Source of the DNA: Paguma larvata
Taxonomy: Eukaryota; Chordata; Mammalia; Carnivora; Viverridae
Direction: 5' to 3'
NCBI GenBank assembly: GCA_030068075.1
Contig: CM057831.1
Coordinates: forward strand, 7,949,464-8,013,463
Length of the DNA stretch: 64,000 bases
Positions 1 to 10,554 of the stretch are shown here, piece after piece. A program made the position numbers and the translations under genes. Below the pieces are notes generated by a model. That model was not told the origin of the DNA. It did no database searches and saw only the letters and a program-made list of their open reading frames with translations. The stretch's first letter is position 1. Every line of letters begins with the position of its first letter.

Positions 1-2944
1 TTCTGGGCAAGGCTAAACTTAAAGCCCCAAATCTGGGCTGAAATGTAACATTTGCTTATAGGTTAATCTCCGATCTGCGGAACGACTACATTTTCCACGC
101 ACTGCTGACTCCCGCCCATTAATTAAGAAGCAGGACGCCTGCTGGCCTATGTGGAAGGTTTTTTTGGGGGAGGGTTTGTTTGTTTGTTTCCCCCCTCATG
201 TAATTTACAAGCAAACAGAGAGGGTGTATTTTTCAGCACAGTGCGCTAAGGGTTTTCCGTGCTCAACTTCCATTAATAATGAAGGGAGTGTTGAAAATCT
301 AATCCAGTTTTGCCTCTTTTCAGTACCACCGACTTTGAGTTAAATGCTTTTTTTATGTTCCTATGGCTCTTTCCCGGTTGCCAATTACTCACAGAAATTA
401 GGATGAACAAGCTAAGGGTTTGCTGTGCCTGGAACTTCTATTAAAAAAAAAGGAACAACCACAACCCATACTAAACCACAGAAAACGCACCTTCAATTTT
501 GATAACTGATTTTCCCAATTTACTCCTTGGGTTTCTTGGAGAAACATCTACCATCTACTTAGGGGTACAGCTGCCACAGTTACCTTAATAGCTAGCCGAG
601 AAGGTAAACATTAATCTTGTTTGTCTTAGACAGAAAAAATGCCATCCTTGTTGACAGAGGCAGTATTTATAGGCATACTATCTGACCGTGGGGCGGCTGA
701 ACTATCTTCACGCCCAGCCTATGAACCAAACAGAGAGAGCCAATGGGCCAAGATCCAAGCCCTTCTTTTGCCCTGAAAGAGGAAGGCAGGTATGCTCCAC
801 AGGTGGGCTAGAAACCCTGGGGTCCCACTGGTCCCTCTAGGACTCGGGGATGCTCAGTCTTCCCAGGAAGATCCGGACTACGACATGAGTAAGTCAAAAT
901 GCTGAACAATCCAGATGGCTGACTGACTAGCCCAAAGCTCATCATTTATATCTTAATTATGTTCATAAATCAAATGTTATATCCCACAAAACCTTTTCTG
1001 AGACAGACCCAGGCTCCAAGATTTATTTTTAAGTAATGAGGTAAGGCCCAGTACATTTTCTGGGTGATCGCTTTACGCCCGTTGGTGTTCCAAGGCACAA
1101 GGCTACCAGCCAGATGACACTTTGCGCCCAAGTGCAAGAACTCCCCAGAAATGGATCGCACGGAATGGCTTAATGTCATTATAAAATGGAACTGCTATAT
1201 AAAAATGAGAAAAATAGTTAGGTCTGTGCACTTATGGAACATTAGAGTTATAGAGATGGCATCCCCAACAGCCAATCAATTAGGTCGAAGGATCCGAGGT
1301 TTTCATAATACACCGTAATTTTTGAAAACCCTATAAAAGACACTTAGCAAGACCCTCATAGCAGGCAGAATGTGTTCATTAGTCAAAGTCGCACAGAGGG
1401 TTAAATACCAAGAGGCTTTAGGTCACACTACAGTAGCAACCAATTAAAAAAATAATATTAGAAAGACATTCCAATTTGATGAGGCTTTCTTTAAATGGGC
1501 TTTGCTCTCTCCATAAAGGGAAAAAATATATATAAAAGGAAACTCTTAAAGAGGTTAGAACGGCTTGCTGGCAGATTACAATTGATTTCATGCCAGTCTG
1601 ACCTTGCACCACATTCTGTGATCGTTCCAGAAGATGAAACTCGAGACTCTCTAACCTGGATTTCACTTGCCTATGTAAATGGGAAGTCGTCGTCTCCTCT
1701 CTAGATCACAACACCAACGCATCAGGGATTGAAATTTATTAATTAAAAAAAAAAAGGTACTCTGAGGTTTCCTTCTGCCTGGGAGGTCATGGTTTCCGTG
1801 TACCAGTCGGCAGTAGAGCTGAGCAGGAGGAAGACAACACCCCCATGTCCCGCATGAGACGCGTTACCGCGGGGGCTCCCGACGCTCCCTCCCCCTGAGC
1901 AAATCTCCTTCAGGGATGGTGGGCATCCAATGTCCTTGGACGCTCTGACCGCTCCCAGGCCCCAGGGCTTGGGTGTAGATTTGCTCCTCCAACTACGTTC
2001 AGGACACAGGCCCTTCGTGGCCCTGTGCTTAGCTTCCATCCAATATTCGGAATATCCGTGAGAGCGGGACTGGGGATGCCCAGGGAGCAAACGCGGCTGG
2101 TTTCAGGGCCCTGCAGGGAGAGCTCGGGGGCAGCGAGGGCCCAGATGTATCAGAACAGCTGGGGGACAGCTTGGGTCAGTGCCTGCGCATTCAGTTGGGG
2201 ACGCATCACCCCGAGAGTCTTTGTCAATCACGGAGGATTACTGCAGTTTGGAGGAGCACGGCAAGGCAAAGATTAGCCTGAGATCTGGTGAGTCGTAGAG
2301 GTTTTTTTTGAGCTCAAGGCGAGAATCAGCCCCCACGGTACGGCTGGGGACAGGGCAGCTTAGCACTGAAGGAAGACAGCGTCTCGTAGCGTGAGATGAC
2401 CGGGTCTGGTTACAGAACAGCCGCAGCGAGCTAGCTTTCAGAGGAGCCCTGCGTCTCGCAAAAGGTTTGCTTTCTAATGTCACGATCCGTTCACGAATAC
2501 ATCTCACTGCCATTTATTTTGTCTGTTTGCAAGGTGAAGGACCTCCTGCCGCTACGTCTGTAGGAGAATCGGGGTGTAGCAACCGTACTTGCGTACTTGG
2601 GAGAGGACAGAGCCATTGTGCCGGGAGGAGTCAAACCCGGTGGGAGGCGGGGCCAGAAAGCACGCGCCCGAGACCGCAGCGGGAATGCCATTCCTTCCTG
2701 TTGCAACTTGCAAGTAGTTCTGTGGATACGGAAATTACTGTTTACCCAACAGAATCACATTTTATTCTGCAACGTTTGCGACAGAAAGTTGTTTTCAGTG
2801 CTTGCGAAACGGGCTGCACCCTTGCACGGCACTCTTTCCAAGTTGGAGAAATCTTTAAAATGTGAAAGTGAATGCTGGGCCAGAAAAGCCTTAGAATGTG
2901 ATTTCCTCTGAAAGAGGGTTTGCTCCGTTAGAAGAAAAGTGCTC

Positions 2945-3045
2945 ACTCTTTTGTATCCTTGCTACCTAGGACGGTGCCGGCGCCCGGCACGGGCAGTAGG
3001 GATTCCGTATTTGTTTACCAAGTGAATGGATGAATAAGAACGCGG
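2945..3045 (+). repeat. L2/MIR-like 3'-end fragment
   Basis: 'tatccttgctacctaggacg', 'cggcgcccggcacgggcagt' and 'aagtgaatggatgaataaga' resemble the L2 end (cccagcgcctggcacatagtagg...ttgttgaatgaatgaa). Confidence 0.5.
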
Positions 3046-4712
3046 AGAAATATACCACGGGGCGTGGACTCCTAGTCCAAGCTCTGCTACTCACTGGAGA
3101 GAGAAAATCAGATTCTGAATACATCTTAACCCTGTTAGAAGATAAACTGGGCACATGAAAATTTTTGAGGGTCTATGTGAGCATACGTTGATTCGAACAG
3201 GGCAACACCAAACTAACCGTGTTCCAGCCACAGGGACTAGGGAAAAGGTTTTTACAGAGAAGACAGGGAGGCAAGGCAAGGGACATTATTTGATTGGTCA
3301 TGGCTTAGGCAGTTGCCTTATCTGGGGAGAGCCTCATTGGCTCTTCCTAACTGGCTGTGGCTTCAGTTTCATTTCTTTGGAGTGTGGGGACTTTGGTTCC
3401 AGTTTGGGGTTGACTCCATAGGCAACCCAAGGCATTAGAGTCACCCCAGTCCTGATGAATCACTTTGATAGCCCTTACCACAAAACTGAATTGTATTATT
3501 CTTTCAGAAGGTCAAGCCAGTCCCCAAATGTGAGGTTCAGCCCGGATTTCCTGCTTCCGTTTCCCTACACACATATTTAGGGTTCCTGGCAGAGCTGAAG
3601 GTGGTATCTTAAGGGAAAGCATTAAGGATGTTGTTTGACCACTGGTTTTAGATTTTCCGAGTTTTAACTTCACAATCATTTAACCTTCCCCAGAATGGAA
3701 ATCTGACCTTGAGTTGAAAAACCATTAGGAGCACACATGAGACGACTCCTTTCACTGTGCGAGTGTTCAATGTCCACAGCCACAGAGACACATCTTCCCC
3801 CAAATATGTCAGGTCGGACAGCGAGACCTTGGAAGACAGTCCTTTGGAAGAGGCCTCTATCTACCGAGTGTGCCTTCAGAAGGTAGGGGTGCCGGCTTTC
3901 TTCCCTGAAGGATCGTGTCATCCATCATGATACTTGGCCTGACATTTACTCGTTTTTGAATGTGGGTCTCTCTGCCTCCTGCCCTCTCTGTGCCGCGGGA
4001 TGCCCCACGAACAAGCTACGGAGTTACTAATCACAGGAATCGGCCCTGCCACCGCTTCGTGACAACGCAAAACATGACAGCTTAAACATGCGTTTCAATC
4101 AGGGGGTCTCTAGGAGGAATAATAAATACCAGAATAACTTCCCTGAAACTCAATTCGTTGCTTTAAAAAAATAAAAGAAAGGGAGAGTGGGAGGAAGAAC
4201 ATAGTCTGTTAAGAGACTGGAGATCAGAGAGAAACCGGCCCAATCGGGAAATGCCAGCTATTATGCTGTGAAGAATACAATCTGGAAACAGACAGGATGG
4301 GGGGAGGATGGATACGGGAACCGCTCTTGGAAACTATGTCTTATCCTCCACTCCGAGCAGGGAGGATTTTCCTGTTTCCAGGTTTTTCTCCCTCCTTCAC
4401 TGCAGGGCACTGTCGATACCAGAGAAACATTTATTTTGGCACAGATAAAGAACGGGTTTTGATCATCCCCTCAATGCCCAATTTTCCCCCAATCAAGGGA
4501 ATGAAAGAAGAAATCTAGCCTTCCCTGGACCCCGGATGAAGAGGAATACGGATTTACAAACTATCTGCCTATAGGGAGTCAATAAAACTCATTTTGAAAA
4601 GGACACCTACGTACCCGATGAACCATCAGATGATAATCAGAGGAGGGGAGTTACTCAAACATCCATTTCTCGAGTCTTTGTTTTCCTTCTCCCTTTCAAA
4701 ACTCATCTCAAT

Positions 4713-4750
4713 TTCTCTCTCTCTCTCTCTCTCCCTCTTTTTTTTTTTTT
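4713..4750. repeat. (TC)n followed by a T run
   Basis: A TC dinucleotide tract (about 4713-4733) runs into a T-rich stretch ending at 4750. Simple repeat in intron 5. Confidence 0.9.
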
Positions 4751-6038
4751 ACAAATCCACACACATACAAAACCTTCGCAAGATGAAGATTTTTGCAAAA
4801 CATTTTAAAAAGCGAGGCTGTGATGGGGGAAGGCAAAAGACACTCGGCAGCGATTCAAGAGCTGCGGATGCACCACAGTCCAGAGCGAGGCTTTTCTCGC
4901 TTTGCACGGCAATCCCCGCCCCCCCCCCCCACCCAAATTCCACACCGAGGGTCATGGACCCTCTTTGAATTGCCGGCTGATGTTGCTATGCGTTGCCAAC
5001 CTTGATGCTATTTAAACAGTTTTCTTGTAACGCTCAGACGGTGAACTGTTCTCCCGTAAACAGGCTCTTAGTTGACAAGAGTACGTCCCTTCGGATCTGA
5101 AGCTCCACTCCCTGCGCCACGACTGTACCACGCTCCGCTATAATCAACCGTGCTGTACATTTGAGCAACGCGACGCACGCAGACACATGGAAGAAGGAAA
5201 AAATGCACGGCAAGAATTTAGGGTCCTATAGCTCAGAACGTTAAAAGGCAAAACACTTCTCTGCCTCACATCGAAGGCAGGGGAGCTTCGAGTGCCAGCT
5301 TCCGCGTGTGATTATTTTCGGTTGTAAACAGTTAACTGCGTGCTGCTGCCGTACCCTTGCTGAGGCTCACAATGAAAGCCACAAAACTAAGAGCCCTACT
5401 GTCTGTTCGTCATTCCCGGCAACGTTCCTATGAGAAAACCTTATTAATGAGCTTGCAAACGAGCACCCAACAGGGAAATGTCACAAACAAGAGCGGCTAA
5501 TGCCCTAGAAAATCAAATAACTGAACACTTGGCTGATTGTGGCGCCTTTCATATTTATAATAAAAAAGAAGGGGGGGGGCTTTAATTCACTAATTCTGAA
5601 GGGGTCAACACCTTGCTGAACAAAACAACTCATTTATTTATGTTCAGAAATCTCCAGATGATAAATTACATTGATGTTAATCACTTCAACGCATACTACA
5701 CAATTAATATCTGTACTCACCACAAACTTAAAGATTATTAAAAGTATGACAGCGTACACATCTGGCTGATTTTTCACATAATTGTGCACACGCATTTCTC
5801 CTGGTACCACAAATAAGGGTCCTAACAAACAAACACTGCAAGATTCTGTGTTCAATTAATTAGGACTTAAATCCACAAGACAAAAGCAATTCCAAGTCAC
5901 GGCTCGAGCCTGGTCTTCTGGGCAATATGGCGGCCCACTCCCTCTTACCCCTCCTCCTTTCCCCGCCATATTTAAAGTAAGCTATCTAGTGACATACGAT
6001 GCTGGTTTTCGTTATTTCCTTTTTAAAAAGTAATTTCT

Positions 6039-6267
6039 GGGGCGCCTGGGTGGCTCAGTCGGTTAAGTGGCCGACTTCGGCTCAGGTCATGATCTCACAG
6101 TCTGTGAGTTCGAGCCCCGCATCGGGCTCTGCGCTAATGGCTCAGAGCCTGGAGCCTGTTTCGCATTCTGTGTCTGCCTCTCTCTCAGCCCTTTCCCGCT
6201 CATGCTCTGTCTCTCTGTCTCTCAAAAATAAATCAATGTTAAAAAAAATTAAAAAAAAATTAAAAAT
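6039..6267 (+). mobile_element. Feliform CAN SINE (SINEC_Fc type), full length
   Basis: The tRNA-Lys-derived head 'ggcgcctgggtggctcag', a B-box-like 'gagttcgagcccc', the feliform body 'ggctcagagcctggagcc', a CT-rich stretch, 'ctcaaaaataaa' and an A-rich tail are all in order. A perfect 14-bp target duplication, aaaaagtaatttct, flanks it at 6025-6038 and 6268-6281, so it is a fairly young LINE-mobilised insertion. It lies antisense to CADM1. Confidence 0.96.
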
Positions 6268-6749
6268 AAAAAGTAATTTCTTAAAAGAATATAATTTATA
6301 CAGAATTCAAATCCAGTATCTGCCATTCAACCCTGTTCATATCCTGATTAACATCCATTGGTCTTCGATGGGGTAGAAAAGGTTTCCATGAGGCTTCATG
6401 TAGCAAAACGGCCCAGGATTGAGCCAAGCGAGTCTGTTGAATACCAACGCCAGTCAGTCGGATTTCCCCAGCAAGGTGGTCCTACTTACCCAGAAAAGAG
6501 CAATTCTTAATCTGAGGTTCACGGAGAAGCTCAGTATTTAACGGTGATAACCTAATGCTTTTAACTCGATATTATAAGAAACTGTTTCAGGTAGCAAAGA
6601 AAAGGACATTAAAAAATAATCGTTGTATATTTATTGTGATGTTTATTAAACAAAATACCCATAGCAAATAAAAATCCTAATTCGATACATATTTTTACAC
6701 AGGTCTTTGTTAGGGAAAAGTGATAGGGTGACTTAAAGACAAAGTCTTG

Positions 6750-6994
6750 ATTTTTATTTTTATTTTTTTATTTTTTAAATGCTTCCTTATTTTTTTAGAG
6801 AGAGAGTGAAGGCGTGCAGGGGAGGGGCAAAGAGAGAGAGAGAGAGAGAGACATAGAGAGAGAGAGACAAAGCATCTGAAGCAGTCTCCGATCAGTTAGC
6901 GCACAGCCGGATGGGGGGCTAGAACTCACAAACAGGGAGATCAGGATCTGAGCCAAAGTCAGATGCTTAACCAACTGAGCCACCCAGGTGCCCC
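6750..6994 (-). mobile_element. Feliform CAN SINE, diverged
   Basis: Reverse orientation: a T-rich tail, then a GA-rich block with a GA microsatellite expansion (about 6831-6867), 'catctgaagcag', and the tRNA head complement 'ccaactgagccacccagg' ending in gcccc. A near-identical duplication, 'aaagacaaa', occurs on both sides (about 6735-6743 and 6998-7006). Sense to CADM1. Confidence 0.93.
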
Positions 6995-7164
6995 TGAAAG
7001 ACAAATTCTAAGTGACGTAAAGGTACGGATGACCTGTGGGTATGGGAAAACTGGTCCTCAAATCAATGAAGTTAGGAGAAGTCTGGAGGATAAATGGACT
7101 CCTTAAATTGTAAGCAAAACGTGGCGAATATGTGATTTTGTTCTTCTTTTCCAGGTCTATGGGA

Positions 7165-7392
7165 TTTTTATTTATTTTTATTTTCTTTCTTTCTTTATTT
7201 TAATGTTTATTTTTGAGAGACCGAGCGAGCAGGGGAGGGGCAGAGAGAGAAGGAGACACAGCATCTGAAGCAGGCTCCAGGCTCTGAGCTGTCAGCACAG
7301 AGCCCGATGCGGGGCTCAAACTCCCCAACTGTGAGATCATGACCTGAGCTGAAGTCGACCACTTAACCAACTGAGCCGCTCAGATGCCCCAC
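7165..7392 (-). mobile_element. Feliform CAN SINE, full length
   Basis: Reverse-orientation copy with a T-rich tail, 'gaagcaggctccaggctctg', 'gagctgtcagcacagagccc' and the tRNA-head complement ending in gcccc. A perfect 11-bp target duplication, ggtctatggga, is at 7154-7164 and 7393-7403. It is the second minus-oriented copy within 400 bp. Confidence 0.96.
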
Positions 7393-8746
7393 GGTCTATG
7401 GGACTTATATAAAGGGCTTTTAAGAAGGTTAAGAGCTGCTGACTTTAAGGGTTTGGGCCAATTAAAAAATGAGGGTCTAATGTTACTCCTCATAGAAAGT
7501 CCACAATAATTCTACATGCGTGCAGACCGGCTGCTGAATCTCATGCACATAAGGATCTCCTCTTTTCTCACTGCCATCGGGGCACGGTGCTACCTGTCTG
7601 CGGAGAGAGATGGCGTTAAACCACCAAGCGCTGGCCAATGACCAACAAAGCTTTAGTGTCCAACGACTGAGTGCCTTAGGCTTCTGAGGCAGGAGTCTTT
7701 TTTGTTACTGCATAGCTGCTGGTGTTCAGGAGAGGCAAGCTGGTAGGAAATGAGGTACAGAAGTCCGGTCATGTTTGAAGGAGCTACCCAAGGAATTCCC
7801 AGCTGACTCCAAGTCATCAGTAACGCTCCAGGAATGGAGGGGAGTGGGCCATCAGGTGACTTTCTTGAGCACAGAGTCTTACTTAAGATGTTGAATCGGA
7901 CCCTAAATTGCCATTCAGATTAATATAATGGTTGATAACTCTTAAGCTTTTATGCAAAAACTTTTTCTTTATATATATTCTGAAAAATGAAGTATCAAGA
8001 ATAAAATGCCTGTGCGGCTCACTTTGAGTAATAAAAACAAAACAAACAAACAAAAAACAAACCAACAAACAAAAAAACCCAGTCTCCCATATAAGGGGGC
8101 CACGTTAGAGTTCAAAAGTGATCGACAGGTGTGTCTTCGTTTTTGGAAGGCGCCGGTCACCTCCCCGTGGTGGAGGGCCAGTGGTCCTCTGTAAGACTGA
8201 AGTCACGCAAACAGATTCAGATAGGGAGCTCTGTTCCTTTTCTTAGAAGGACAAACCTTTCTGGAATCTACAGAACACGGGAGACAAAGACACTCTGGGG
8301 ACCCGGAAAGAGTGTAGGGGTGGGGATTAGGCGAACGTCTACTCAGGTTTCACAAAGGAGTTAATGTATTATTAAAGCTAATGGGCCCCTACAAGGAAAG
8401 TTAATGGATATTAAGTTTGCTTAAATGAATTACATATTAACAAAGTCACAAGAAATCTACTATCTGCCAATTGAGATAATATCTGATCATTTCTGTTTTT
8501 CCATTATAGGGACATTACACCACAATAGTTTTAGTGATATGAAAATTATAAGCATGATGCCCATAATGAAGCTACATAATGAAGGAGATGAGATGAATTA
8601 ACAAGAAAAACCTGCATTATGTAATGTTAAATTGAGCCCAACTCACAGAGTAGGAGAAGGATGAGAATGAAATTGGTGTCTCAGAAGCAACTTTTACTAC
8701 CTTTTCCCAGCCCCTGTTTGGCTCGGGCGATTCAAACATGTGATCG

Positions 8747-9187
8747 AGACGAGAGTGGGCTGAACGGTGGCCCCCAAAAGACAGACCCGCTTCCTAACCC
8801 CGGAGCCTGCAAACGTGACCTTACTTGGAGAAAGAGGTCTTTGTGGATGTATCCGAGTTCAGGACGGTGGGACGAGACCATTCTGGATTAGCGGGGTGGG
8901 CACTCACTCCCACGGCAAGGGTCCTAATAAGAGCCACGCAGAGAAGAGAAAGCCGTGTCGAGACGACCCAAGAGGGCGGAAAGATGCAGCCACAGATCGG
9001 GGACTATCGGGGGCCCCCAGAAGCCAGAAAAGACAAGGAAGCCTTTTCTCGAGTCTTTTCAGGGAGTGTGGCCCTGCCAACAGCTGGATTTTAGACGTCT
9101 GTCCTGTAGAACCATGAGAGAACAAACTTGTTGTTTTAAGCCACCAAGTTCGCAGTCATTATAGCGGCTCTCGCAAATTAACGGACG
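8747..9187 (+). mobile_element. MLT1-like solo LTR (ERVL-MaLR), degraded
   Basis: The order of landmarks matches MLT1A/B-type LTRs: a start like 'gggctgaacggtggccccca', 'acgtgaccttacttgga', 'gggtcctaataagagcc', and an end like 'ttgttgttttaagccacc' followed by 'attatagcggctctcgca'. No internal retroviral sequence is recognisable. It lies antisense to CADM1 in intron 5. Subfamily and ends are approximate because no consensus alignment could be run. Confidence 0.72.
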
Positions 9188-10009
9188 AATTCATAGGTGG
9201 TCAGGCTTTGCGTCGATCAGACCCCCAGTCACCGCCTTTCCGACCAAACTCCGAGGACATGTCCACTGTGTACACTCAAATATCACCTGCAAGGTTTTCA
9301 GAGGCCCGTCTGCTACAGAAGCTTTCTGATAACAACAAAAAGGGAGAAGTTGGCTACTCGGCCGCAACTTGGCTGCAAGCACGGTTTTGTGCGGACACCA
9401 TCTCGGCAAGCAGGAGAGTCCAGACGGAAAGTAAGGAGAGCATCCTTAGTTCATCGGGCACGGTGAGGAGACCACCTCACTCCCCGCGACCCAGCTGCTA
9501 CCGACGAAGCCATGGAGACCGTGGCCCCGATCTCAAGGAGGGATCGAAACTCAGAGCTACACTCGAAGCTAAAAACGGAAGCTATCATGCAATTCGAAAC
9601 AAAATGCTAATGCGGAATGGGAATAAATGCCCCTCTATTAAAAAAAAAAAATTCAGTACTTCTGATGGGGCTAAGAAAGGGGGAGCGATTTCCCGAGGTT
9701 GTGAAGTTCATGGAGGAATGACTGTAGTCAACAGTCACCAAACCCGACTAATTAAGTCGTGTGGTGGAACAGATTGGAATCATCGTAAAGTTTTGCATTT
9801 GGGTTAAATGTAGTATTTTGAAAATCCTCACTGGCACTCTATAACATGGCAGCGTTTCAGAAAAATAATCCTTTGATTATTTTACTACTAAGACAACAAG
9901 ACATAAACTCTATACTATCTATATAAAACATATGTATTCAATAAATGGCTTCTGAAGTGTTTCTAGGCAACTGCTCCTCTAAGCCCTCAGTAACAAACTC
10001 TTCGGGTAC

Positions 10010-10386
10010 TGCTATGGTTTGAACCCGCGTGTCCCACCCTCCCGACACCCGTTTGTTGAAATCCCGAGGCCCACTGTCAGGGTCTGAGGAGGCGGGACCT
10101 TTGGGACACGCTCAGGTCCTGGGGGTGGAGCCTCATGAATGGGAGTAGCGCCCTTGGACCTTGGAAAGGAGCCCCCGGAGAGCCCTACCCCCTTCGGCCA
10201 CATGAGGACACAGAGAGCAGGCGGTGGCTACCAGCCAGGAAGGCGGCGTTCCCCCAAACAGAACCATGCCGGTGCGCCTCCATCTTGGACTTTGCGGCCC
10301 CCAGGACTGTGAGAGAGAAATCACCGTGGCTCACAAGCCATGCCGTCCATGGTACTTGCTCACAGCAGCCCGGAACGGACGAGACA
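10010..10386 (+). mobile_element. MaLR-type solo LTR abutting the exon 5 splice donor
   Basis: It starts 'tgctatggtttgaac' and ends 'agcccggaacggacgagaca', the TG...CA shape and end motifs of ERVL-MaLR LTRs. Between them are 'ggcgggacctttggga', 'gagcctcatgaatgggag', 'cacatgaggacacagaga' and 'catcttggactt', in the family order. The flanks ggtac (10005-10009) and gggac (10387-10391) fit a 5-bp target duplication with one mismatch. It has no coding capacity. The right end is four bases from the GTGAGT donor hexamer of intron 5, in antisense orientation. Confidence 0.8.
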
Positions 10387-10395
10387 GGGACTCAC

Positions 10396-10554
10396 ACTGT
10401 ACTTCCAGGTACCGCTGCGTCTGCAGGTTTCCGGTGACGGCGGGATGCTCCACCTGGCAGATCACCGGGACCCCATCATCTTCCTTGTGAACCTTCAGCA
10501 TCAGCTGGCTCGTCACAGTGTACATGTCTGACCACTCCTCCACCTCCGATTTGC
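10396..10554 (-). CDS. CADM1: CADM1 exon 5: second half of second Ig-like domain
   Basis: This 159-bp minus-strand exon finishes the second Ig domain. After completing a Gly codon (GC) it reads [20 protein letters not shown], then [19 protein letters not shown] and [13 protein letters not shown], ending with the T of a Tyr codon that exon 6 would complete. VICQVEH carries the F-strand cysteine pairing with NCT in exon 4. The acceptor is cttctgtgtcccccag|GC, a strong tract; the donor is GTACAGT|GTGAGT. Intron 5 then runs directly into the antisense LTR at 10010-10386, leaving nine intron bases between exon and LTR. Exon 6 (YKPQVH...) was looked for on the minus strand down to position 1 and not seen, so it lies left of the window. 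Residues match recalled human CADM1 throughout. Confidence 0.97.

Larger units (their letters stand above)
1..10395 (-). other. CADM1: CADM1 intron 5 (5' part, truncated by window edge)
   Basis: Everything left of the exon 5 donor is intron 5 of the minus-strand gene. It contains an L2-like fragment near 2945-3045, a TC/T run at 4713-4750, three feliform SINEs (6039-7392) and two MaLR-type LTRs (8747-9187 and 10010-10386). I see no gene, RNA gene or exon in 1-2940, 3050-4700, 4755-6020 or 7405-8745; these read as unique or decayed intronic sequence. Short ORFs here have no recognisable product. Confidence 0.9.

Noticed and set aside
6039..6130. tRNA-like segments with A- and B-box motifs
   Set aside because: These are the tRNA-derived heads of CAN SINEs, repeated at fourteen places with SINE bodies and tails, not functional tRNA genes.
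9208..9807. A 199-codon plus-strand frame, the longest in the window, in intron 5
   Set aside because: Its product is not recognisable, it lies directly downstream of a degraded LTR, and one chance frame of this length is roughly expected in 64 kb across six frames.
8747..10386. The two LTRs as the ends of a single endogenous provirus
   Set aside because: Their terminal and internal landmarks differ and the roughly 820 bp between them shows no recognisable retroviral coding sequence.
1..10395. CADM1 exon 6 downstream of exon 5
   Set aside because: I looked on the minus strand for the expected YKPQVH and following residues and did not find them, so exon 6 is outside the window.
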